Shown here piece by piece: positions 1 to 6,146 of a stretch of DNA of 9,643 bases. Every line of letters starts with the position of its first letter. Positions within the stretch are counted from its first letter, which is position 1. This stretch comes from JACMJP01 sp046160675 (GTDB lineage Bacteria; Bacteroidota; Bacteroidia; Chitinophagales; BACL12). The stretch lies in assembly GCA_046160675.1 (NCBI GenBank), contig JBJXHH010000099.1, positions 1-9,643 of the forward strand, written 5' to 3'. The notes below the pieces were generated by a model. The model did no database searches. It was not told the origin of the DNA and saw only the letters and a list, made by a program, of their open reading frames with translations. Position numbers and translations under genes: made by a program.

Positions 1-815
1 TCTCTGAGGAAATCCGTACTAATAATTTCGAAATTCCTGATATCAAGACCGGTCCTGTCCTTCAGGTCCTGCAACATGATGTCTCTTTTTTCAGGTTTTA
101 TGTTTTCTATTTTTTCGTATTCAACAAGCTGCTCACTCAAACCTTCTTTATACCAGAGTCTTTCAAGGAAATAAGATGCCGCAAGGAGAGATAAGTTAGT
201 GTAAATGAGTTCGGCAAAGCTTATCTGTTTTGATGTCATTGCATTGATCACAGCGATGGCAATAGTCAAAAACAGGTAAGTCATTTCCTTCATGGGTATA
301 CTTATAGTTCTATACCTGAGAATAGAAAAGATAGCAAACAACCCGAAGGCAAAACCAATTTCGAGTTTCACATTTTGCAGTAGAGAACAGAGAAAGAAAA
401 TAACCATACTAAACAGGTAATAAGAAAAAGCATAGTTCTTATTTTTCTTATCACTGCGATAAATAAATTTAATAAGCAGGTATACCATAAAAAAATTGAA
501 TAAAGATCTTACGATGAGGTCTAATAAATTCCTGTCGTACCAGTCAATATCAAGTAATGGAGCCGGTTTGCTTTCCGTATTGTCATTCACCAACTTCCCT
601 TTCTCTTCCTTAGGGGGTATATCTTTGCTTGTACTTTTTATTGTTGTAATTGTATCAGACTTGCCTGTTGAGTCAGTTGTGATAATAGTAGTTTTTGTTT
701 CTTCAATCCTTTTTTCGACCGGGGATTGTGCTTGTGCGGTAATACAGGTTAGGAACAATAACAAAAACGTTATTAAAATTCCTGGCGATTTCCGATAGAT
801 AAATTTCTTACTCAT
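1..815 (-). CDS. DUF4956 family membrane protein (3' end outside window)
   Basis: The 271 visible residues were read by translating the complementary strand from the ATG at 815; the C-terminus lies beyond the left edge. Residues 1-29 look like a cleavable signal peptide ending AQA/QS. A hydrophilic Ser/Thr/Lys-rich stretch (about 30-85) follows, then about five hydrophobic segments (roughly 98-118, 131-147, 152-167, 178-193, 202-217) and a charged, probably cytoplasmic tail from about 221. The segment around 154-183, containing GFAFGLFAIFSILRYRT and then PMKEMTYLF, is the hallmark of the DUF4956 family. The family has no established biochemical role that I know of, but its genes commonly sit beside VTC-domain genes. 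Its ATG overlaps the last 8 bases of the upstream VTC gene, so translation is probably coupled. The signal peptide plus spacer before the first membrane helix makes the N-terminus longer than I expect for the family. An inferred role is membrane anchor or channel for the VTC protein. Confidence 0.85.
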   Translation of the reverse strand, partial: MSKKFIYRKSPGILITFLLLFLTCITAQAQSPVEKRIEETKTTIITTDSTGKSDTITTIKSTSKDIPPKEEKGKLVNDNTESKPAPLLDIDWYDRNLLDLIVRSLFNFFMVYLLIKFIYRSDKKNKNYAFSYYLFSMVIFFLCSLLQNVKLEIGFAFGLFAIFSILRYRTISIPMKEMTYLFLTIAIAVINAMTSKQISFAELIYTNLSLLAASYFLERLWYKEGLSEQLVEYEKIENIKPEKRDIMLQDLKDRTGLDIRNFEIISTDFLR

Positions 816-1560
816 ATTCAATTCTGTTTATTCTTAGTTTTTTAGGCTTCCAGTTGTTTTGTTTCAAATCGTCATACATAAATGCCGCTCCTACGCTGTA
901 TTTGCTGATTCGCATTTCCGGGCAAAGGTTATCCCGCATGGCAAGTTTGAACAAAGAACCTGAAGAAGTTACTTCATGCTTCAACTCGGCTATACAAAGT
1001 TTTTCAAAAACCCTTTTATTGTCTTTCACCATGAGTACAAGTCCATTGTCTATTGTTGCCCTTTCCTTCAAGTCGTTGCTTACCAAGGTAAATCTTTCAA
1101 AATCATTGCGCAGAGTTGGAACCAGAACATCCGGATCAAAAGGTGTTTTTTCCCTCAGGAATTTTTTCATGTCATCGCTGAGTGTTTCAGTAAACTCAGG
1201 AACTCGCATGCGGGTTTTAATAGTTCTTTTTGTATTGGTTTTGAATTTTACTTCCAAAAAATTCAAGTTAGATTCCACATACTGCCTGATGCGGATCTTG
1301 TATCTGTTAATTCGTTGGTTATGATGTTGGTAGTAACAAAAAAAATCAGGGGTATCAAAATAGATGTTCCTGTAATGAAACACCTTGTTCCCGTCAATGG
1401 AAAGAACTTTGTAATTGGGCTGTAATTCAGTGAGTATCTGAGGAAGTTTTTCACCGTCAAAAAAATACTTGGTATCCTTCCGGTTCATGAGCTCCACTGC
1501 CTCCATTTCTGCCAGGGAAATTGTAGCGAAACTTGTAAGTATGTTTTTAGGATCTTGCAC
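808..1560 (-). CDS. VTC-domain polyphosphate polymerase-like protein
   Basis: A 250-residue protein consisting almost entirely of one VTC domain, the triphosphate-tunnel fold that in yeast Vtc4 makes polyphosphate from ATP. Visible hallmarks are NRKDTKYFF (26-34), YFDT (67-70), the basic strand RYKIRIRQY (86-94), LEVKFKTN (102-109) followed by KR, AELKHE (191-196) and ISKYS (218-222). The alternating Arg/Lys residues and the acidic E103 and E192 fit a tunnel that binds phosphate chains and metal. There is no signal peptide or membrane helix, so it is probably cytoplasmic and held at the membrane by its DUF4956 neighbour. The start is GTG, directly after the TAA of the lipoprotein gene and in the same frame. 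The only nearby ATG is codon 19, which would remove the conserved FATISLAEM segment, so GTG is preferred. Enzyme activity is inferred from the family; bacterial members are much less studied than yeast Vtc4. Confidence 0.87.
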   Translation of the reverse strand: MQDPKNILTSFATISLAEMEAVELMNRKDTKYFFDGEKLPQILTELQPNYKVLSIDGNKVFHYRNIYFDTPDFFCYYQHHNQRINRYKIRIRQYVESNLNFLEVKFKTNTKRTIKTRMRVPEFTETLSDDMKKFLREKTPFDPDVLVPTLRNDFERFTLVSNDLKERATIDNGLVLMVKDNKRVFEKLCIAELKHEVTSSGSLFKLAMRDNLCPEMRISKYSVGAAFMYDDLKQNNWKPKKLRINRIEYE

Positions 1561-1956
1561 TTATCTTTTTTCAATTGTAATCAAAGGTGCTTCAACATTC
1601 TGTTTATTTTCTGTAATTTCCACTTCTACTGTAACTGCTTCCTTTTCATTACTCAGGGAATTGAGATCAGAATAGGCAAAGATTCTGTAAGTGCCTTTAC
1701 GCAAAAAAGTAAACTGGTATTCACCGTTATAGCTTGTTTTTGTTGACTCATCAAAGATGCCATCCTCGTCAAACAAGATGTATACATCTTCATCCGGGGC
1801 GAAATATTCAGCCGTAACAATGCCCGAACCGTTCACTTCTTTTACATATACTTTTCCTGTTATGTCGGAAGTGCCGCCTTCTCCGGGGGTTAGTTCACAG
1901 GCTGAAAAGGATACAGCACTAGTGAACAGCGCAAAAAACAATTTTTGTTTTGACAT
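1561..1956 (-). CDS. Small lipoprotein with carboxypeptidase-regulatory/prealbumin-like beta domain
   Basis: A 131-residue protein with a lipoprotein signal (hydrophobic 6-18, then FSAC with Cys20 as the probable lipidated residue; Phe at -3 is not the classical Leu). After a short Gly-rich linker comes a single beta-sandwich domain, about 31-130. It starts ITGKVYVKEV and contains the NGEYQFTFLRKGTYRIFAYSD pattern (77-97, given with its typical G-x-Y-x-F-x-x-L-x-x-G-x-Y-x-I core) seen in carboxypeptidase regulatory-like and SpaA-like domains. Residues 55-72 are strongly acidic (FDEDGIFDE at 62-70), which could bind a metal ion. No enzyme motif is visible. It is the first gene of a tight three-gene run with VTC and DUF4956, with zero bases to the VTC start. 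A surface or periplasmic accessory role is inferred from this context only. Confidence 0.78.
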   Translation of the reverse strand: MSKQKLFFALFTSAVSFSACELTPGEGGTSDITGKVYVKEVNGSGIVTAEYFAPDEDVYILFDEDGIFDESTKTSYNGEYQFTFLRKGTYRIFAYSDLNSLSNEKEAVTVEVEITENKQNVEAPLITIEKR

Positions 1957-2102
1957 ATTATTCTTAAACGTTGTAAAAGTAGCTCATTTGTTAATATCAC
2001 CCGGAGTTTACAACGATTTTACAGGGGACAAATTTTTGCATTTTCCAACTACTTTTGCCCCAGGCGGAGAAAAATGAAGATAAGCCCCGAATTTTCAGCC
2101 GC

Positions 2103-2128
2103 CTATTTTTTTCTTAGAAAAACAATAG
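2103..2128. repeat. AT-rich inverted repeat between CotH and lipoprotein genes
   Basis: On the minus strand the sequence reads CTATT-G-TTTTTC, loop TAA, GAAAAAAATAG: an 11-pair stem with one bulged G. It lies in the 236-base gap (1957-2192) after the CotH gene. It could act as a weak transcription end or as an mRNA processing or stability element. The stem is nearly all A-T and is not followed by a clean U-run on the minus strand, so I do not call it a terminator. Nothing else in the gap is recognisable. Confidence 0.4.
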
Positions 2129-2192
2129 TAGAGTTTTAAAAAAAATGCTGTGTTTATAATCAGACTGCTTGCTTTAAAAAAGGTTGCACAGT

Positions 2193-3707
2193 TTATTGCC
2201 TGATACATTTTCCTGAAATTGTTTGTTCCCGGTTTGTTGAGAGCACATAAATATACATGCCTGCGCTAAACTTATTTAGAGAGAGGGTTTCCGCACCATG
2301 TATGACCTTTTCAAACATCAAATTTCCTGATGTGGAGTAGATCTGTAAACTACTCTCCTGAGTTTGAATGAATAATGTGTTATCATAGAATACAATACTA
2401 GAATGATTAACCTCCGGGATGGGAACATTTACAACGTAAGGTGTTGGAATAAAATTAATAGAGTCAAAATAAGCATTGATAAACTTTGTCCGGATTGTAA
2501 TAAGATCTTTTAGCCCCGGAATCTTAACGCCACCTATGCCGCCTGTTACATGTACCATTGTATCTAAATTTAGTTCAAACAGCGAATCTGTATACATCTT
2601 TAGGCTGTCGGTATACACTGCCTCCCTTATCAGGTTTGCGTACTCATCAATTTTTGGGAAGAAATAACTTTCATTAAACCAAGTTTGCATCTGAGTATAA
2701 ATTTCTGTGTAGTAGTAATTTTTCAAAACGGGGTCAGCAAGCCAACGCTCAATCAGTGGGCGGATTTCCGGCCCTTCAGGAAGATAATTAACTGTGACAG
2801 TCATTTCATTCCGGCCTGTAATACTTTGATAATTGTACCCGCCAAAGGTTTCATTGCAATCCCAGGGAATGAAATAAAATTTACCGGATTTCTCATCGTT
2901 GTATAAAAAGTAGTTATGCGCAGAGCCAATATAGGAATCGAGACTCGAAGACAATATGAGACTTGACCAGTAGCTTAAAAAGTTGGGGATGTATAAGTTG
3001 CCTGCAACTTGTTGCTCAAATTTATCTGCTTCACTCAAGTTAATTTTTTTTATAAGTTCAATCAGGTCTGTCCAGTCATGATCTTCCCGGTTGGTTTCCA
3101 CTGTATATCTTTTTTTATATTCATGAGGAGCTTCTCCGTAGTATGAAAGGTCACCCTCGGGGTCGCCTTTATAAAGGTTACCGTCAATATCATCAAAATG
3201 GTTATCTAAAAATTTCTTTTCAACTTCTTCAACTAATGTATAAAGCCCGAAGTATGTTTCATTTATATATACAACCGCAAAGTTTGCCCGTGGAGCAGAA
3301 ATGCCTATCTCCTTGCAGTAGTCATAAAATATTTTTTCCCGAAGAAAAGTAGGGTCGCTGAAACCATTGTTCAGGTTCATTTTATCGAGTCCGTCAAATT
3401 CTTGGTCAAGGAATTCATCAATGTCAATTTTAATGGATTTTTTATTTGTGGGTATTTGCCAGGATGATTGCCCTTTAAGCCTTACACCAACGCTGGAAAC
3501 TGAAATGTCATCAATATGCAGGTCGCCTTTAATATAAGTTTCTGTGTGTCTTGAATCCAGCAATTGCTGCCAGTAATCCTCTTGGTAAAAAGTGAAACTG
3601 AATTTGATGATTCTTGTTTCGTCAAACAAAAACTCACCGGGATCATAAGCAAAAAGGCGAGCAACGATGCAAAGGAGAAAGCAGCTAGTAAGATAAAATG
3701 TTTTCAT
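2193..3707 (-). CDS. CotH-family kinase-like protein with T9SS C-terminal sorting domain
   Basis: A 504-residue secreted protein. Residues 1-20 form a signal peptide (MKTFYLTSCFLLC..., cleavage near LFA/YD). The CotH kinase-like domain spans about 30-360, with GVRLKGQSSWQ (74-84), LREKIFYDY (122-130), LVEEVEKKFL (158-167) and the IPWDCNETFGG motif (280-290), the probable metal/nucleotide-binding site of this fold. Residues about 428-504 form a type A T9SS sorting domain: SSLQIYSTSGNLMFEKV, then LNKFSAGMYIYVL and a C-terminal KCIRQ. The protein should therefore cross the outer membrane and end on the surface or in the medium. CotH proteins of Bacillus spores and Bacteroidota relatives are atypical protein kinases; activity here is inferred. 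ATG at 3707 is chosen over an in-frame TTG at 3731 because that TTG lies inside the probable promoter -7 element. The residue two after the motif Asp is Asn, where Bacillus CotH has Asp. Confidence 0.88.
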   Translation of the reverse strand: MKTFYLTSCFLLCIVARLFAYDPGEFLFDETRIIKFSFTFYQEDYWQQLLDSRHTETYIKGDLHIDDISVSSVGVRLKGQSSWQIPTNKKSIKIDIDEFLDQEFDGLDKMNLNNGFSDPTFLREKIFYDYCKEIGISAPRANFAVVYINETYFGLYTLVEEVEKKFLDNHFDDIDGNLYKGDPEGDLSYYGEAPHEYKKRYTVETNREDHDWTDLIELIKKINLSEADKFEQQVAGNLYIPNFLSYWSSLILSSSLDSYIGSAHNYFLYNDEKSGKFYFIPWDCNETFGGYNYQSITGRNEMTVTVNYLPEGPEIRPLIERWLADPVLKNYYYTEIYTQMQTWFNESYFFPKIDEYANLIREAVYTDSLKMYTDSLFELNLDTMVHVTGGIGGVKIPGLKDLITIRTKFINAYFDSINFIPTPYVVNVPIPEVNHSSIVFYDNTLFIQTQESSLQIYSTSGNLMFEKVIHGAETLSLNKFSAGMYIYVLSTNREQTISGKCIRQ

Positions 3708-3728
3708 AGTTTCATACGTTTGGGTTTT

Positions 3729-3759
3729 CAAAAATAGAACTATTTATTAAAAAATCAAA
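3729..3759 (-). promoter_or_regulatory. Bacteroidota-type promoter for the CotH gene
   Basis: On the minus strand TTTG (3759-3756) and TATTTTTG (3736-3729) are separated by exactly 19 bases, matching the Bacteroidota sigma-A consensus TTTG / TAnnTTTG. Transcription would start about 3720-3725, leaving a short A-rich leader before the ATG at 3707. The in-frame TTG at 3731 lies within the -7 box and so could not be the translation start of this transcript. Confidence 0.65.
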
Positions 3760-3826
3760 TTTTCACCCTGAATTAAAATGCGTTAAAAACGAGGTGGGTG
3801 AGGGCAGATGTTTGTAACATTGCAGT

Positions 3827-5488
3827 ATGAAAATGAAGGTTTTTTTCGCCTGTTTACTGATGGTTCAACTTACCTCAGCGCAATTCCTTACGCCGGTAAG
3901 AACATACACAAAAGCTGACACACTCCGGGGTATGCTGAACTCCCTGCGCAGTTGTTATGATGTAACGTTTTATGATCTTACTATAAAAGTTGATATAGAA
4001 AATAAACACATTTCAGGCAGCAACAAAATGTATTTTACAGCAACGGAAGATTTTGATAGAATACAGATTGACTTGTTTGAAAATTTGCAGATAGACAGGA
4101 TACTCTTTAAAGATAAAACTGTTGTTTACAACAGGCAATTCAATGCGGTTTTTATAAACCTTGATGAGAAAATCATGAAGGGAGACAAGGCGATGATAGA
4201 AGTGGTATATTCAGGCAATCCGCAAATAGCAAAAAACCCACCCTGGGAAGGAGGATTTACTTTTACAAAAGATGCGCAGGGAAGAGACTGGGTGGCTGTA
4301 AGTTGCCAGGGGCTTGGTGCCAGTGTTTGGTGGCCCAACAAAGATCACCTGAGTGATGAGCCTGATAGCATGATGATAAGAACACTTTGCAGGGAAGATC
4401 TTTTATGTGTTAGCAATGGAAACTTGCGAAAAAAACATTCAGCACAAAACGGTTACAGGCAATTCGATTGGTTTGTAAGTTATCCTATCAATAATTATAA
4501 TGTCTCTATTAATATTGGCAACTATGTTCGTTTTGCTGATTCTTATACCAGCATAGTAGATGGTGAAAAATTAGACCTTGAATATTATGTGCTGGACTAT
4601 AATCTTGAAAAAGCAAAAAAACATTTTGAACAGGTGAAACCGATGATGGGTTGTTTTGAAAAATATCTTGGAAAATATCCTTTCTATAAAGATGGTTTTG
4701 CCTTGATAGAAACCCCCTACCTCGGCATGGAACATCAAAGCGGCATAGCTTACGGAAACAAATACCTTACAGGTTATGCTGGGTATGATTATTCTCAAAT
4801 AGGTATGACATGGGATTATATCATCATTCATGAAAGCGGGCATGAATGGTGGGGCAACAATGTAAGTGTGAAAGATATTGCTGACCTCTGGATTCATGAA
4901 GGCATTTGTACTTACAGCGAAGCATTGTATGTGGAATGTTTGTTCGGTTATGAAAAAGCAATTGCATATACGAATGCAAGAAAAAGCCAGGTTGGCAATG
5001 CAAAGCCGGTGATAGGAGACTATGATGTGAACAATGAGGGAGATGATATTTATGATAAAGGGTTTTTACTCATGCACACTTTGCGGCATGTTATAAATAA
5101 TGATAGTGTATGGTTTGCTATCATCAAAGGCATTCAAACAGATTTCGCCCTGCAAACAATTACAACACAGCAACTAGAAAATTATATCAGCACAAGATCA
5201 GGAAAAGACCTTTCAAAAATATTTGACCAATATCTTCGCTACCCAACGCCACCGGTTTTAGAATATTGGCTTGAAAAAAAGGGCAGAAAACTGGAAGTAT
5301 GGTACAGGTGGCAAACTGATGTGAAAGACTTCAACATGCCGATAAAAATGAAAGATAAAACAGGAGAATGGCAGTGGATAACACCTACGAATGAATGGCA
5401 GATGTTACGCCTGAAAAAAAACAAACCCGGCGATGTTCAATTTGATGATATTCATTTTTACTATCTTTCGGCATTAACGGGTGACTGA
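3827..5488 (+). CDS. Secreted M1-family zinc metallopeptidase (aminopeptidase-like)
   Basis: A 553-residue exported peptidase that probably removes N-terminal residues from peptides in the periplasm or outside the cell. Residues 1-18 are a signal peptide (cleavage near TSA/QF). An N-terminal beta domain (about 40-240) precedes the gluzincin catalytic domain. The zinc site is complete: HESGHEWWGNN with H335, E336 and H339, then E358 exactly 18 residues after H339 in DLWIHEG. The exopeptidase motif is LGMEHQSG (299-306), with His in place of the Asn of classical GAMEN, and Y409 in DIYDKGFLLMH is the likely transition-state Tyr. The large helical C-terminal domain of aminopeptidase N is absent, giving the shorter architecture. 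The gene is divergent from CotH (119 bases between the starts) and is followed 28 bases later by the DUF937 gene, so the two are probably cotranscribed. A possible -7 element, GATGTTTG at 3807-3814, has no convincing -33 partner. Confidence 0.93.
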   Translation: MKMKVFFACLLMVQLTSAQFLTPVRTYTKADTLRGMLNSLRSCYDVTFYDLTIKVDIENKHISGSNKMYFTATEDFDRIQIDLFENLQIDRILFKDKTVVYNRQFNAVFINLDEKIMKGDKAMIEVVYSGNPQIAKNPPWEGGFTFTKDAQGRDWVAVSCQGLGASVWWPNKDHLSDEPDSMMIRTLCREDLLCVSNGNLRKKHSAQNGYRQFDWFVSYPINNYNVSINIGNYVRFADSYTSIVDGEKLDLEYYVLDYNLEKAKKHFEQVKPMMGCFEKYLGKYPFYKDGFALIETPYLGMEHQSGIAYGNKYLTGYAGYDYSQIGMTWDYIIIHESGHEWWGNNVSVKDIADLWIHEGICTYSEALYVECLFGYEKAIAYTNARKSQVGNAKPVIGDYDVNNEGDDIYDKGFLLMHTLRHVINNDSVWFAIIKGIQTDFALQTITTQQLENYISTRSGKDLSKIFDQYLRYPTPPVLEYWLEKKGRKLEVWYRWQTDVKDFNMPIKMKDKTGEWQWITPTNEWQMLRLKKNKPGDVQFDDIHFYYLSALTGD

Positions 5489-5516
5489 CCCATCCTTAAA
5501 CGAAAAAAATTAAAAA

Positions 5517-6011
5517 ATGCTTGAACAATTATTAAAACTTGCCCAGGAAAACCTGGCAGGGCTTTCCCACAATATCCCTGATGCTCAAAAAATTGAGCCG
5601 GATAAAATGAACGGTATTACTTCACAAACTATCATAAGCACCATTATGCAACAGATGAAGGGTGGAAATCTTGATGTTGTGAAAGAGTTGTTTTCAGGTA
5701 ACCATACTGCGGATGATGCTACCATTGTGAATAGCCTGAAAACTCCTGTTGCTGAGAACCTGATGAGTAAACTCGGCCTGTCAAAAAATTCTGCACAACA
5801 GCTTGCCCTCATGGCCATACCTATTGTTATGAATATGCTGAATGGCAGAGTGAAGAATGCGCAAAACAGTGGATTGAATGTGAATGACATGCTCAACCAA
5901 TTGAATAATAAATCCGGCGGCGGCCTTGTAAACTCTATCATGAGTATGTTCGGTGGTGGAAATAAAAACATGAAGATCATCAACCAGTTATTGAATGGTT
6001 TGATGAAGTAA
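5517..6011 (+). CDS. DUF937/YidB-like protein
   Basis: A 164-residue protein without signal peptide or clear membrane helix. The N-terminal half is amphipathic helix (MLEQLLKLAQENLAGL). The middle segment ALMAIPIVMNMLNGRVKN (97-114) and the Gly-rich tail with GGGLVNSIMSMFGGG (134-148) match the DUF937 pattern, in which a small hydrophobic helical core ends in Gly-rich turns. The family has no assigned biochemical function. It sits 28 bases after the M1 peptidase with an A-rich stretch before its ATG and is followed by a strong terminator, so it is probably the second gene of that operon. The family call rests on recalled sequence pattern only. Confidence 0.75.
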   Translation: MLEQLLKLAQENLAGLSHNIPDAQKIEPDKMNGITSQTIISTIMQQMKGGNLDVVKELFSGNHTADDATIVNSLKTPVAENLMSKLGLSKNSAQQLALMAIPIVMNMLNGRVKNAQNSGLNVNDMLNQLNNKSGGGLVNSIMSMFGGGNKNMKIINQLLNGLMK

Positions 6012-6031
6012 AAAGTATTCTGTAAAAAAAG

Positions 6032-6061
6032 AGAGCCGGTCATCTGCCGGCTCTTTTGTTT
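6032..6061 (+). terminator. Rho-independent terminator after the DUF937 gene
   Basis: A perfect 8-pair stem AGAGCCGG / CCGGCTCT (6032-6039 and 6047-6054) with a 7-base loop is followed by TTTGTTT. A-T and G-T pairs extend its base on the A-rich left side. It starts about 20 bases after the stop codon and closes the peptidase-DUF937 unit. Confidence 0.9.
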
Positions 6062-6146
6062 ATAGAACTATTATCACCCCAAAAAATGACTTAACTCACT
6101 CTTTGAGAACCCCAATAATTCGACCTTTGGAAAATAAACTATTGTT

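Noticed and set aside
496..798. 100-residue plus-strand open frame with hydrophobic segments
   Set aside because: It is the complement of the signal peptide and linker of the DUF4956 gene, whose frame shows real family motifs.
854..1425. Overlapping plus-strand open frames opposite the VTC gene
   Set aside because: They are antisense to a gene with clear VTC motifs and have no recognisable domain.
1561..1956. Lipoprotein as a broken N-terminal part of the VTC gene (nonsense mutation)
   Set aside because: Both proteins have complete domain boundaries of their own and the VTC domain starts with its normal conserved N-terminal segment, so two genes are the simpler reading; the readthrough option is kept as a finding.
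1974..1981. TACTTTTA on the minus strand as a -7 box for the lipoprotein gene
   Set aside because: The last base differs from the consensus and no TTTG is found at the right distance upstream.
5585..6043. 152-residue open frame on the minus strand opposite the DUF937 gene
   Set aside because: It is the shadow of the DUF937 gene, and its start lies inside the terminator stem.
6102..6129. TTTG and GACCTTTG as a promoter for the fasciclin gene
   Set aside because: The -7 box has a mismatch at the important first T and the spacing is 16 rather than about 19-21.
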